Below are positions 37,108 to 46,712 of a DNA stretch of 64,000 nucleotides, piece by piece. This DNA is from Qipengyuania proteolytica. Lineage in GTDB: Bacteria > Pseudomonadota > Alphaproteobacteria > Sphingomonadales > Sphingomonadaceae. The notes under the pieces are model-generated. The model saw only the letters and a list, made by a program, of their open reading frames with translations, had not been told where the DNA came from and did not search any database. The translations under genes and the position numbers were made by a program. The stretch is from the NCBI RefSeq assembly GCF_019711565.1, contig NZ_JAIGNN010000002.1, positions 124,001-188,000 of the forward strand. The letters run 5' to 3'. How positions within the stretch are numbered: the first letter of the stretch is position 1; every line of letters begins with the position of its first letter.

Positions 37108-37628
37108 TCCTCGGTCAGGTCGACCGGGGTGGCAGGCTGGATAGTCGAAACCGCATGCTTGTAGGCAAGCTGCACATAGCCGTCGCGTTCTAGCAGCATG
37201 CAGAACAGGTCGTAGGCTGCAATCTTGCCCTGCAACATCACACCGTTGACCAGGAACATCGTAACCTGCGCCTCAGCCTGACGGACGCGCGTGAGGAACA
37301 CGTCCTGCAGCAGGCGCTGCTTGGCATTGGAATTCTGGCTGGCGAACTGGCTGGCGTCGACCGGCTGCGCCGGCATGATCGTGCTGATCGCATGCTTGTA
37401 GACCAGCTGCGACTGTCCGTCGCGCCGCAGCAGGATCGAGAAATTGTCGAACCAGGTCACAATGCCCTGGAGCTTGACGCCCTTGACCAGGAACATGGTC
37501 ACAGGGGTCTTGTTCTTGCGCAAAAGGTTCAGGAATGCGTCCTGCAGGCTTCCCTGCTTCGCCCCCGATCCGCCACTCGCAGCGGGTTTCTCCGGGCGCG
37601 GACGCGCCGATAACGTACGTTCGGACAT
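37086..37628 (-). CDS. hfq: Tandem double-domain RNA chaperone Hfq
   Basis: A 180-aa protein with two complete Hfq (Sm-like) domains, where ordinary Hfq is 75-110 aa. Domain 1 spans about 27-86 ([20 protein letters not shown] ... [12 protein letters not shown]), domain 2 about 105-165 ([20 protein letters not shown] ... [12 protein letters not shown]), joined by a ~18-aa Ser/Asn/Gln linker, and ends acidic (TEEWDEDDN). Both keep the proximal QD and YKHA elements. Domain 2 loses Lys31 (now Met) and most rim Arg. A hexameric ring would need three chains (inference). GGAGAG precedes the ATG. It lies between ntrX and hflX. Confidence 0.95.
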   Translation of the reverse strand: MSERTLSARPRPEKPAASGGSGAKQGSLQDAFLNLLRKNKTPVTMFLVKGVKLQGIVTWFDNFSILLRRDGQSQLVYKHAISTIMPAQPVDASQFASQNSNAKQRLLQDVFLTRVRQAEAQVTMFLVNGVMLQGKIAAYDLFCMLLERDGYVQLAYKHAVSTIQPATPVDLTEEWDEDDN

Positions 37629-37792
37629 ATCTGTCTCTCCGTTCTTGGCGAACCGCTAAGGATCCGCAATCGGGGTGCCCACCGCACCCGACTTCGCGCG
37701 CACCGAGCCGCGCGTTACTATATTGGCTATTCCGCGCCCGTTTCGCAACGATTGTATTGCTTTCGACCGCCGGAGCGGGACTTTCCGCAAGA

Positions 37793-39178
37793 TCAGTCCT
37801 TGCCCGCACCCGATTTCTTGTCCGCCATACCAAGCAATTTCAGCTTCCGGTGCAATGCTGATCGCTCCATCCCGATGAAGTTGGCGGTTTTGGAAATATT
37901 GCCGGAGAAACGACGGATCTGGATGGCGAGATATTCGCGTTCGAAGTTCTCACGCGCCTCCCGGAGCGGTGCTCCCATAAGCGCAGCTACTCCTCCATTC
38001 CCGCCGAGTTTCCCGCCGAGGACTTCCTCTGGCAGCATTTCCGCCTCGATCTGCTCCAGCTGCTCACGGGGGGTCAGGATGACCGTTCGCTCGACCACAT
38101 TGCGCAACTGGCGGACATTGCCCGGCCAGTCGTAGGCCTGCAAGGCAGCCAGCGCCTCTTCGCTGATCGTCGGAGGACGGATGCCCTGCTCCGCTGCATA
38201 ATAGGTGAAGAACGTCTCCGCGAGGGCCGGGATATCATCGCGGCGCTCGGCGAGCGAAGGCACCTCGACCGGGACGACGTTGAGGCGATAGAAAAGGTCT
38301 TCGCGGAACCGCTTCTCCTCCATCTCCTTCTCGAGATCACGCGCTGTCGAGGATACGACCCGCACATCGACGCCAATCTGCCGCGTCCCGCCGACACGCA
38401 CGAAACTCTGTTCGGTGAGTACCCGCAGGATGCGGGCCTGCGTCGAGATTGGCATGTCGGCAACCTCGTCGAGATAGAGTGTGCCTCCGTCTGCTAGCTC
38501 GAGCAGTCCCGGTCGCACTAGCTTGCCGTCGGCCTCTTCCCCGAAGAGCTCCTCCTCGAACCGCTCCGGCGTTATGCGGGCAGAATTGACGCTGACGAAG
38601 GCCTTGTCGGCGCGCGGACTCCAGCTGTGGAGCAGACGTGCAGCCACCTCCTTGCCAGTCCCCGCAGGGCCACTGATGAGGACCCGGCTGCCGGTATTGG
38701 CCACCCGCTTCAAGGTTGCGCGAACCATGTTGATGGCGGTCGAATTTCCCGTGAATTCGCCGCTGTTGACCATGCCCTCGCGCAGACGTGTGTTTTCGCG
38801 CCGCAGCCGCTCGGTTTCGGTCGCCCGCTCGACGAGGTGCAGCAGCCGTTCGGCTTCGAACGGCTTCTCGATGAAGTCGACCGCTCCGCGGCTGACCGCG
38901 CTCACCGCGGTATCGATATTGCCGTGGCCCGAGAACACGATGACCGGCAGGTCCGGTTCGCGCTTCTTGATCTCGTCGAGCACTTCGAGGCCGTCCATCG
39001 GACTGCCGTGCAGCCACACGTCGAGCAGCACGAGGCTCGGCCGGCGTCCATCGACCTCCTTCAAGGCAGCCGTGCTGTCGCCCGCCGTGCGGCAATCATA
39101 GCCTTCGTCGCTGAGAACGCCCGCTACGAGATCGCGAATGTCGCGTTCGTCGTCGACGATCAGGATGTCTAGCGCCAT
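37793..39178 (-). CDS. ntrX: Response regulator NtrX
   Basis: A 461-aa NtrC-family regulator. The receiver domain has phospho-acceptor Asp53 (LLDVWL). The AAA+ domain has Walker A SGPAGTGKEV and Walker B TLYLDEVAD, and a C-terminal Fis-type HTH follows (FSGNISKTANFIGMERSALH). The sigma-54-contacting GAFTGA loop is missing; the region reads EEADGKLVRPGLLE. It probably acts through another route, as proposed for other alphaproteobacterial NtrX. It is the cognate partner of NtrY, 26 bases upstream. Confidence 0.93.
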   Translation of the reverse strand: MALDILIVDDERDIRDLVAGVLSDEGYDCRTAGDSTAALKEVDGRRPSLVLLDVWLHGSPMDGLEVLDEIKKREPDLPVIVFSGHGNIDTAVSAVSRGAVDFIEKPFEAERLLHLVERATETERLRRENTRLREGMVNSGEFTGNSTAINMVRATLKRVANTGSRVLISGPAGTGKEVAARLLHSWSPRADKAFVSVNSARITPERFEEELFGEEADGKLVRPGLLELADGGTLYLDEVADMPISTQARILRVLTEQSFVRVGGTRQIGVDVRVVSSTARDLEKEMEEKRFREDLFYRLNVVPVEVPSLAERRDDIPALAETFFTYYAAEQGIRPPTISEEALAALQAYDWPGNVRQLRNVVERTVILTPREQLEQIEAEMLPEEVLGGKLGGNGGVAALMGAPLREARENFEREYLAIQIRRFSGNISKTANFIGMERSALHRKLKLLGMADKKSGAGKD

Positions 39179-39204
39179 CGGTTGCTACCCTTTGCTTGTC
39201 TTCA

Positions 39205-41427
39205 TCAATTGGAATCCGCCGGCTTGGTCAGCGGGTCGCGAGCGAAGCGCATGGCAACGCGCGTCCCGCCGGTCTCGATTGAGGAGAAAGTCATCTCACC
39301 CCCGTGTTCCTCGACGATTTTGTTGACGATCGCGAGGCCCAGCCCGGTGCCTTTCTCCCGCGTCGTGACATAGGGTTCGAGGATGCGTTCGCGATCCTGC
39401 GGCAAGCCGATCCCATTGTCCTCGATCACGATGGTGAGCGACTCGTCGCTTTCCTGGACCGTCACGCCAATCTTGCCACGATAGTCCGGTTCGGCATTCT
39501 GCGCCTTCGCCTCGATCGCCTCATAGGCGTTCTTGAGGATATTCGTAACGGCCTGTCCGAACTGGTGGCGGTCACACTGGATGCGGATCGGCCCTTCGGA
39601 CTCGGTCGTCAGGCTGTAGTTCACGTCCTGGTGGCCGACTTCCTGAAGGAACAGCGACTGGCGCACGAGGTCCAGCGCATCCTCCGGCCGGAACACCGGC
39701 TTCGGCAGACGTGCGAAGCTCGAGAATTCGTCGACCATCTTCCGCAGATCGCCGACCTGCCGCACGATAGTGCTGGTGAGTTCGTCGAACAGTTCGCCAT
39801 CCTGTTCGATCTGCTTGCGATAACGCCGTTTGAGCCGCTCCGTTGCCAGCTGGATGGGGGTGAGGGGGTTCTTGATTTCATGAGCGATGCGTCGCGCTAC
39901 GTCGGACCATGCCGCCTGGCGCTGGTCCAATAGCTGGCGGGTGATGTCTTCGAAGGTGATGACGTGACCGTCCGCCTCCGCGCCGATCTTCACGGCGAGC
40001 GTGAGCAACTCGCCGCGCCGCGAATGGCTGATCACGCCCTTGGTCAGACCCGCTTCGACCATCGCCGCGATCTGGGGTGCCAATTTGCGCAAGGTGGCCG
40101 GACGCGGCTGCGCCTCGGCATTCTCCATCAGCATCGCCTGTGCGGGCGCGTTCATCAGGAGGACGTTCATGTCGCGGTCGATCGAAATGACGCCGGCGCT
40201 GACCGATTCGAGCACTGCCTCGATGAAACTGCGGCGTTCCTCTAGCTCGTCGTTGGCTGCCAGCAACGCATCGGTCTGCTTTTCCAGCTGTGCCGTCATG
40301 CGGTTGAAGGCACGGTTGAGCAATCCGATCTCGTCGGCGCCCGTCCGTCCCTCGACCCGCAGCGCGAAGTTGCCGGCACCGACCTTGCGAGCCGCCGCCA
40401 CCAGATCGGTCAGCGGTTCCACCTGCCGGTCCGCAAAGCGGAGCGCGAACCAGACCGCCACGCCAACGAGCGCAAGGCTGACGAAAAACAGGGCAAGGTT
40501 GAAACGCAGTTGCAGGGCGCGCGCTCGCTTCGTCAGTTCGTCGTAGGCCGTCGAGATCGATCGCGCGCTTTCCCAGCTCCGGAAGCTGGCCGCTTCGGCG
40601 TTGCGCGCAGTGTAGAGATATATCCCCGCCTGCTGGTCGATCGGAGCGACGGCCTCGATGCGTTCCGGGGTCCCGCGGACCACCACGCGTTCACCCGAGT
40701 CGAACTTTGCCAGCGTGCTTTCGGCGAAGGGGACCGGATCGCTGTCCTCGGAAAGGCCGTATGCAACTGCGGTCCGCATGGTCCGATCGGGCAAGGCCTG
40801 CAGGATGGCGCTTTCGATGACATTCCGCGGCTGGGCCTGGAACTGGTAGACGAGCGCGAAATTGGGATCGGTGACCTGCACGCGCTGCAGGATCGATCGC
40901 ATGTCCATCGCCATGGAGATCGTCTCGTCCGCGAGGTTCAGCTGGTTCTCTTCGTAGTAGCTTTCGGCCAGCTGGTTCGCATTCTCCATCAGTCCGCGCG
41001 AATTGTCGGAGAACCAGAAATCGACCCCGGACTGGAACAGGAATGCCGCGAAACCCGCTGTCAGTAGGGTGGGTACCGCTGCGATCATCGAGAAGAAGAA
41101 CACGAGCCTTACGTGAAGCCGCGCAGTGCTACCCGCAGCCCTGCGCAGCGCCAGTCGACGCCCTGCCAGAACGAGGAGTGCCATCGCCGGAATCAGCGTG
41201 CCGATGAGCAGCCCGGCCACCTGCCTGCTCGGGAGCAGCTGCCCGTTTGGCGGGGCGGAGGTGAACGCCGCCCATGTGCTCGCGACCATGACGAGGAAGG
41301 CGACGGCGAAGAATATCTCGATATAGGCGAAAAGATTGGCGCGACGTGACGTCACGACGAACCTGCGCCACCAGCGCGGTGTCGTATTCGACTGGACCCG
41401 GGCCACACTCGCCATAGTGGCAGGCAT
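39205..41427 (-). CDS. ntrY: Sensor histidine kinase NtrY
   Basis: A 740-aa membrane kinase. Three hydrophobic segments occupy the first 150 residues around a periplasmic part (about 135-300), a fourth lies near 310-330, followed by HAMP, PAS, HisKA ([16 protein letters not shown], phospho-His) and HATPase. It responds to nitrogen or redox state and phosphorylates NtrX. No Shine-Dalgarno stands out, and a downstream GTG or ATG is possible. It lies 49 bases from ntrC. Confidence 0.92.
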   Translation of the reverse strand: MPATMASVARVQSNTTPRWWRRFVVTSRRANLFAYIEIFFAVAFLVMVASTWAAFTSAPPNGQLLPSRQVAGLLIGTLIPAMALLVLAGRRLALRRAAGSTARLHVRLVFFFSMIAAVPTLLTAGFAAFLFQSGVDFWFSDNSRGLMENANQLAESYYEENQLNLADETISMAMDMRSILQRVQVTDPNFALVYQFQAQPRNVIESAILQALPDRTMRTAVAYGLSEDSDPVPFAESTLAKFDSGERVVVRGTPERIEAVAPIDQQAGIYLYTARNAEAASFRSWESARSISTAYDELTKRARALQLRFNLALFFVSLALVGVAVWFALRFADRQVEPLTDLVAAARKVGAGNFALRVEGRTGADEIGLLNRAFNRMTAQLEKQTDALLAANDELEERRSFIEAVLESVSAGVISIDRDMNVLLMNAPAQAMLMENAEAQPRPATLRKLAPQIAAMVEAGLTKGVISHSRRGELLTLAVKIGAEADGHVITFEDITRQLLDQRQAAWSDVARRIAHEIKNPLTPIQLATERLKRRYRKQIEQDGELFDELTSTIVRQVGDLRKMVDEFSSFARLPKPVFRPEDALDLVRQSLFLQEVGHQDVNYSLTTESEGPIRIQCDRHQFGQAVTNILKNAYEAIEAKAQNAEPDYRGKIGVTVQESDESLTIVIEDNGIGLPQDRERILEPYVTTREKGTGLGLAIVNKIVEEHGGEMTFSSIETGGTRVAMRFARDPLTKPADSN

Positions 41428-41476
41428 ACAACAGCCCTGTTGCAGGACTGCAAGTACAAATTCGACAAAGCGCCTT

Positions 41477-42889
41477 CTAGCGCGGCCTGATGAAGCGATC
41501 GGGGGGGATTTCGAGATCGCTCAGGCGCTTTCGCAAGGTGTTGCGATTAATCCCCAAGAGCTGGGCTGCACGAACCTGATTGCCATCGGTTTCGCGCATC
41601 GCATGTTCGAACAGCGGCTTTTCGAATGCGGCCAAGGCGGCGTGATAGAGCGTTCCTGCCGACGGCCGGTGCGAAGCGAGCCACGCATCGAGAGCCGTTT
41701 CGAACCCGTCCTGCCGCTCGGAGCCTGTTCGCGACTGTTCCATCGGCACGCAATCGGCAACCGCGGCGGCATCGACCAGGTCGTCGCGTGCGAGCAACGC
41801 GAGTCGGAAGACGACATTGCGGAGCTCGCGGACGTTGCCCGGCCAGTGACGCGCAGCCAATGCTGCGATGGCATCATCGCTCACCTGCCGTCTCGGCAAG
41901 CCCTCCGCCGCGGCCTGGCCGAGGAAGTGGCGGACCAAGGCTCCGATGTCCTCACGCCGTTCCCGTAGCGGCGGCAGCGGTATCGGCACGACGTTGAGGC
42001 GGTAGAAGAGGTCTTCACGAAACCGCCCGTCGGCGATCATCGGCTCCAGATCGCGATTGGTGGCGGCAATGATCCTGACGTCGACGCGAATCTCCTGGCG
42101 CCCGCCCACACGGCGGATGCGACCCGATTGGAGGGCGCGCAAGAGGCGTGTCTGGGCATCGGCAGGCATATCGCCGATCTCGTCCAGGAACAGCGTACCG
42201 CCATTCGCCTGTTCGAATTTGCCGATCTGCTGGCTCACCGCCCCGGTAAAGGCTCCGCGCTCGTGACCGAACAGTTCGCTTTCGAGCAAATCATGCGGGA
42301 TTGCCGCCATGTTGACCGCGACAAAGGGTCCGGTCTTGCGCGCGCCGAGCTCGTGGATCGCCTCCGCCACAAGCTCCTTGCCCGTTCCGCTTTCCCCGGT
42401 AACGAGGACTGTGAGATCGTTCCGCAGGACTCGCGTGATCATGCGGAACACGCCCTGCATTGCCGGGCTGCGACCGATCAGTGGCAGCGCGCTGTCCTCC
42501 CCTTCCTCACCGCCGCTCGCGCTCGGACGGTTGGCGACCGCCTGACGAACCGCTTGCGTCAGTTCGTCGAGGTCGAAGGGCTTGGGGAAATATTCGAACG
42601 CATGGCTGTCACTCGCCCGCACCGCGGTGTCGAGCGTGTTCTGCGCGGACAGCACGATGACCGGCATGTCCGGCGCGACGTCGCGAACGCGATCGATCGA
42701 GGCCAACCCGTCGCCATCCTCGAGGATGACGTCGGTCAGCATGACGTCAAAGCCTTGGTTGGCCAGCAAGGCATCGCGTCGGGCAAGGCTTTCGCACGTC
42801 GTGACGTCATAGCCCTCTTCGCGCAGGGCCTCCGTGATGACCGTTGCGATGCCCTTGTCGTCCTCGACGAGCAGTACCTTGCGACCCAT
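41477..42889 (-). CDS. ntrC: Nitrogen regulator NtrC
   Basis: A 470-aa sigma-54 activator. The receiver domain carries Asp53 (LTDVILEDG). The AAA+ domain has Walker A TGESGTGKELV, the intact sigma-54 loop GAFTGA (in HERGAFTGAVS) and Walker B TLFLDEIGD. A C-terminal Fis HTH recognises promoters. It activates nitrogen-scavenging genes when phosphorylated by NtrB. It overlaps the same cluster, ten bases after ntrB. Confidence 0.96.
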   Translation of the reverse strand: MGRKVLLVEDDKGIATVITEALREEGYDVTTCESLARRDALLANQGFDVMLTDVILEDGDGLASIDRVRDVAPDMPVIVLSAQNTLDTAVRASDSHAFEYFPKPFDLDELTQAVRQAVANRPSASGGEEGEDSALPLIGRSPAMQGVFRMITRVLRNDLTVLVTGESGTGKELVAEAIHELGARKTGPFVAVNMAAIPHDLLESELFGHERGAFTGAVSQQIGKFEQANGGTLFLDEIGDMPADAQTRLLRALQSGRIRRVGGRQEIRVDVRIIAATNRDLEPMIADGRFREDLFYRLNVVPIPLPPLRERREDIGALVRHFLGQAAAEGLPRRQVSDDAIAALAARHWPGNVRELRNVVFRLALLARDDLVDAAAVADCVPMEQSRTGSERQDGFETALDAWLASHRPSAGTLYHAALAAFEKPLFEHAMRETDGNQVRAAQLLGINRNTLRKRLSDLEIPPDRFIRPR

Positions 42890-42898
42890 GTCCCTCCC

Positions 42899-43960
42899 CT
42901 ATCCCGCCACCGGCAGGTTGATCCGAAAATGAGTCAGGCCCGCGCGCTCGTCGCGTTCGTGGCCGATGCGGCCGCCCATATCGCGGAGCAGCTTGCGCAC
43001 CAGCGCGAGGCCCAACCCCTGCCCCTGCGGCTTGCTCGAAACGAAAGGTTCGAACACGTGGTCGCGCAATGCCTCGTCGATGCCCGGGCCCGCGTCGGTC
43101 ACGGTGATCTCGATCGGCAAGCGTGTCGCCTTGCCGAAGCGGATCGCGTTGAAGACGAGGCCGCTGACGAAACGGGTCCTGACGGTGACCTGCGGGTTCT
43201 CGAGTTCGCCACTGGCATCGCAGGCATTGGCGATTAGGTTGATGAGGACCTGCTCGAGCGCTCCCTGATCCGCAGCTACCGGCGGCAGGGAGGGGTCGAA
43301 TTCCTCGACCAGTTCGCAGCCTTCTCCCTTGCCAGCCCTCACCGTCGCCATGGCGTTGCGGATCGCCTCGTGCAGATTGCAGGGACCGGTCACGGCGACA
43401 GGCTTGCTCCCCAGTTGCTGCATTCGGTCAATCAGTTCCGCGATCCGGTCGACCTCGGCCGAAATCATTCGCGCGAGCGGCTTGTCCTTACCGTCGACGC
43501 GGCGGGCCAGGAGCTGGCTGGCACCGCGGATCGCGGACAGGGGGTTCTTGATCTCGTGGGCGAGGACCGCCGGGGCGCGAAGCTCGTAACGCTCCTCGTC
43601 ATCGGCCCTGCCCTCGCCCTGCCCCACGTCCGAAAGCGTGATCACCCGCCAGCCCGGGTGGCTGTGGATCGGGGAACTGGTAAGATTGACCCGCCTGTCC
43701 CGTTGGCTGGTGGCGATACCGATGCCACGCGCGATCATCTGCATCTCGCCTTGCTCCAGGCTGGTGCGCACGCGGGTATCGTCGATGGCAAGGACATCGA
43801 GCAGCGCCTTCCCGACCAGGCGTTGGGCACTGCGATCGAGCATGTCTTCAGCGGCGGCATTCGCCTCGACGATCGTCCCTGCTTCGTCGATCAGCAGCAC
43901 CGCAAAGATGAGACCGGCGATCTGGGCTGCCGGACCGGGCGCAGCCACTCGGTCGCTCAC
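42899..43960 (-). CDS. ntrB: Sensor histidine kinase NtrB
   Basis: A 353-aa soluble kinase. A PAS-like N-terminal domain ([20 protein letters not shown]) precedes HisKA ([20 protein letters not shown], phospho-His) and HATPase with DAGPGID and GQGLGLALV. It phosphorylates or dephosphorylates NtrC under control of PII protein, whose gene is not in this window. The GTG start overlaps the dusB TGA, so the two are translationally coupled. Confidence 0.95.
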   Translation of the reverse strand: MSDRVAAPGPAAQIAGLIFAVLLIDEAGTIVEANAAAEDMLDRSAQRLVGKALLDVLAIDDTRVRTSLEQGEMQMIARGIGIATSQRDRRVNLTSSPIHSHPGWRVITLSDVGQGEGRADDEERYELRAPAVLAHEIKNPLSAIRGASQLLARRVDGKDKPLARMISAEVDRIAELIDRMQQLGSKPVAVTGPCNLHEAIRNAMATVRAGKGEGCELVEEFDPSLPPVAADQGALEQVLINLIANACDASGELENPQVTVRTRFVSGLVFNAIRFGKATRLPIEITVTDAGPGIDEALRDHVFEPFVSSKPQGQGLGLALVRKLLRDMGGRIGHERDERAGLTHFRINLPVAG

Positions 43961-44976
43961 GCCGCCCGCTGCCGCAGGAAGGGTTCGTAGAAACGCTCGA
44001 GTTCGCCCAAGACCTGCGCGGGATCGTCGACGAAGTTTACGTGGTTGCGGAACTCGGCCGAACCACGCAGTCCCTTCGTATACCAACCCAGGTGCTTGCG
44101 CGCGATCTTGACGCCGGTTGCCGGCGTGTAATGCTCCAGCATCGCGCGATAGTGCTCGGTGACGACGGCGAACTGTTCGTCCATGTCCGGATCGGCGAGC
44201 ACCTCGCCGGTGCGCCACCAATGCATCACCTGCCCAAGGAGCCACGGCTTTCCATAAGCTCCTCGGCCGATCATCAGCCCGTCCGCGCCCGACTGGTCGA
44301 GCGCCCTCGCCGCATCCTCGATACCGCAGATATCGCCATTGACGATGACCGGGATCGAGACCGCATCCGCGACCTTGCGGACGAAGGCCCAGTCCGCGTG
44401 CCCCTTGTACATCTGGTTTCGCGTGCGGCCGTGGACGGTGATCATCTTGACCCCTAGATCCTCTGCGATCCTGGCCAGTTCGGGTGCGTTGAGGTCGGAA
44501 TGGTCCCAGCCCATCCGCATCTTGACGGTGACCGGAACATCGACCGCCTCGACCGTGGCCTTCATCAGCTTCGTCGCCAGCGCGACCTCGCGCATCAGCG
44601 CGGAGCCCGCCAACTGGCCGACGACCTTGCGCACCGGGCAGCCGAAATTGATGTCGATGATCGCCGCACCATTGCCCTCCTGCAGCTTGGCCGCCTCGGC
44701 CATGCTGGAGGGATCGCAGCCGACGAGTTGCATCGAGACAGGTTCCTCGATCGGATCCCATTCGGCCTTCTGGATACTGATGCGCGTTTCGCGGATGGCC
44801 GCTTCGCTGGCGATCATCTCGGTCACATTGAGGCCCGAGCCATAGCGCCGCACGAGCCGGCGGAACGGCAGGTCGGTCACGCCCGTCATCGGGGCGAGGA
44901 CGACTGGCGTGTCGATAGCCACGGACCCGATCGAGATCGGCGTCGGGGGAACCGGAGGGAGGGGATGCGCGCTCAT
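43957..44976 (-). CDS. dusB: tRNA dihydrouridine synthase (DusB/NifR3)
   Basis: A 339-aa flavoprotein. [18 protein letters not shown] opens the TIM barrel, the active-site Cys lies in [13 protein letters not shown], and [12 protein letters not shown] and NGDICG contain substrate and FMN residues. It reduces uridines in tRNA. This gene is historically nifR3, always ahead of ntrB in alphaproteobacteria. ATG 44976 is preferred; a GTG at 45009 would add 11 residues. Confidence 0.94.
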   Translation of the reverse strand: MSAHPLPPVPPTPISIGSVAIDTPVVLAPMTGVTDLPFRRLVRRYGSGLNVTEMIASEAAIRETRISIQKAEWDPIEEPVSMQLVGCDPSSMAEAAKLQEGNGAAIIDINFGCPVRKVVGQLAGSALMREVALATKLMKATVEAVDVPVTVKMRMGWDHSDLNAPELARIAEDLGVKMITVHGRTRNQMYKGHADWAFVRKVADAVSIPVIVNGDICGIEDAARALDQSGADGLMIGRGAYGKPWLLGQVMHWWRTGEVLADPDMDEQFAVVTEHYRAMLEHYTPATGVKIARKHLGWYTKGLRGSAEFRNHVNFVDDPAQVLGELERFYEPFLRQRAA

Positions 44977-45006
44977 GATCGGGTGTGTGCCTAAATATTG
45001 GGCAGG

Positions 45007-45035
45007 CACATAGTGCGTTGCAGCACATACGGCAA
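45007..45035 (-). promoter_or_regulatory. Weak candidate promoter for dusB-ntr
   Basis: On the minus strand TTGCCG (45035-45030) and TATGTG (45012-45007) are separated by 17 bases. The hexamers match the housekeeping consensus at 4 and 3 of 6 positions, so support is modest. Confidence 0.3.
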
Positions 45036-45055
45036 GCCGCTAGCGCGCAGGGCTT

Positions 45056-46198
45056 ATGAGCGAGGCCGCCACCCTTCCCCCGTTTGCCGCAATCGTTGTC
45101 GCCGCCGGAAAAGGCTTGCGCGCCGGCCAGCCCCTCCCGAAGCAATTTGCGCCGTGGCGCGGGAAACCGGTCCTGCGGCATTCGGTGGAGACTTTGCTCG
45201 CGGCTGGTGCGAGCCCATTGATCGTCGTGATCCCGCAGAACGGAGAGGCAGCCGCCGCTGAGGCGCTTCGAGGCTTGGGCGAATATACGACCGTGACTGG
45301 TGGCGAAACCCGTCAGCAATCGGTCGCCAAGGGCCTGGAGGCCATCGAAACCGCAGCCTTTGTCCTGATCCATGACGCAGCCCGGCCCAACTTGCCGCTT
45401 GCCGTGATCGAGCGGCTGTTGGAAGCGCTCGACAATCAAGCGGGAGCCATCCCTGTATTGCCGGTCGCCGACAGCCTCGCACTAGAGAAGGAAGGGCTGA
45501 TGGCCGGAAGCGCGCCGCGCGAGCAACTGCGCCGGGTCCAGACCCCACAGGCCTTTCGCTTCGATGCCATCCTGCAGGCGCACCAAGGCTGGGAAGGCGA
45601 ACTCGATGCCGGCGACGACGCGCAGGTGCTGCGCGCGGCAGGTGGCAATGTGGCGCTGGTCGAGGGCGACGAGCGCTTGGCCAAGCTCACCTATGCGGAG
45701 GATTTCATGACCGACCTGCCCGCCATCCGTACCGGCATGGGCTTCGACGTCCACAAGCTCGCCGCGGGCGAGGAGCTCTGGCTCGGCGGGATCCAAATCG
45801 AGCACGACAAGGGCCTCGCAGGGCATAGCGATGCCGACGTGGCGCTTCACGCCATCGTCGACGCGCTTCTCGGCGCGATCGGCGAAGGCGACATCGGCAC
45901 GCATTTCCCGCCGAGCGACCCGCAATGGAAGGGCGCGAGCAGCGACCGGTTCCTGGTCCATGCAGCTAAACTCGTGGCCGAGGCAGGCTATGCGGTTTGC
46001 AACGTCGATCTTACCATCATCTGCGAAGCTCCGAAGATCGGCCCCCATCGTCCGGCCATGCGCGAACGTATAGCCGCGCTCATCGGCGTTGACATCGGCC
46101 GCGTATCGGTGAAGGCGACGACCACGGAGCGGCTGGGTTTCACCGGTCGCGGCGAAGGCATTGCCGCGCAGGCAATCGCCACAGTGATCCGCAACTGA
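45056..46198 (+). CDS. ispDF: Bifunctional IspD/IspF isoprenoid enzyme
   Basis: A 380-aa fusion of 2-C-methyl-D-erythritol 4-phosphate cytidylyltransferase (about residues 1-220, AAGKGLRAGQPLPKQF) and 2C-methyl-D-erythritol 2,4-cyclodiphosphate synthase (about 225-380, GMGFDVHKL, GHSDADVALHA). It performs two nonconsecutive steps of the MEP pathway. The fusion is common in alphaproteobacteria. It is divergent from dusB. Confidence 0.96.
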   Translation: MSEAATLPPFAAIVVAAGKGLRAGQPLPKQFAPWRGKPVLRHSVETLLAAGASPLIVVIPQNGEAAAAEALRGLGEYTTVTGGETRQQSVAKGLEAIETAAFVLIHDAARPNLPLAVIERLLEALDNQAGAIPVLPVADSLALEKEGLMAGSAPREQLRRVQTPQAFRFDAILQAHQGWEGELDAGDDAQVLRAAGGNVALVEGDERLAKLTYAEDFMTDLPAIRTGMGFDVHKLAAGEELWLGGIQIEHDKGLAGHSDADVALHAIVDALLGAIGEGDIGTHFPPSDPQWKGASSDRFLVHAAKLVAEAGYAVCNVDLTIICEAPKIGPHRPAMRERIAALIGVDIGRVSVKATTTERLGFTGRGEGIAAQAIATVIRN

Positions 46199-46208
46199 CG
46201 GAGCCCAT

Positions 46209-46712
46209 ATGGAGCACGGCGCACTCCTTCCTCAGGAAATCGAAGACCTCGCTCGTCAGGTCGTCGAAGAAAACCGCGATGCCGGCCGCAAGGTGGTGGT
46301 CGCCGAAAGCTGCACCGGCGGCCTGGTCGCAGCGGCATTGACCGAAATTCCGGGGTCGTCCGCCGTCCTCGACCGTGGCTTTGTGACCTATTCGAACGAG
46401 GCCAAGATGGAGAGCCTTGGCGTACCGCTCGACATCATCGAAACCTTCGGCGCGGTCTCTATTGCATGCGTCTGGGCGATGGCCAAGGGGGCCTTGCAGA
46501 ACAGCGATGCCGATGTCGCGGTGGCGATCAGCGGCGTGGCCGGGCCGGGAGGGGGCACGGCGCTGAAGCCTGTCGGCACGGTCGTGTTCGCGCGGGTCGT
46601 ACGCGGGCAGGAGGGCGAACCGGACGGCGAACTCAAGAAGTTCGAGCCGACGTCGCGCGCGGACATCCGCCGTCAGGCGACGGTCTGTGCGCTCGAACTG
46701 CTGTTACCGTAA
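46209..46712 (+). CDS. CinA-like/PncC nicotinamide-nucleotide amidohydrolase
   Basis: A 167-aa protein equivalent to the C-terminal CinA domain (VVVAESCTGGLVAAALTEIPGSS), the part that deamidates NMN in PncC. The signature GVAGPGGGTALKPVGTV is present. The N-terminal molybdopterin-like domain of full CinA is absent, so it recycles NMN rather than acting in competence. It follows ispDF by ten bases and its last 40 bases overlap ratA. Confidence 0.88.
   Translation: MEHGALLPQEIEDLARQVVEENRDAGRKVVVAESCTGGLVAAALTEIPGSSAVLDRGFVTYSNEAKMESLGVPLDIIETFGAVSIACVWAMAKGALQNSDADVAVAISGVAGPGGGTALKPVGTVVFARVVRGQEGEPDGELKKFEPTSRADIRRQATVCALELLLP

Noticed and set aside
42899..45439. Single 846-codon minus-strand frame across ntrB and dusB
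   Set aside because: Only the last ~350 codons are real (ntrB, from GTG 43960). The rest is out of frame with dusB, which is the true gene there.
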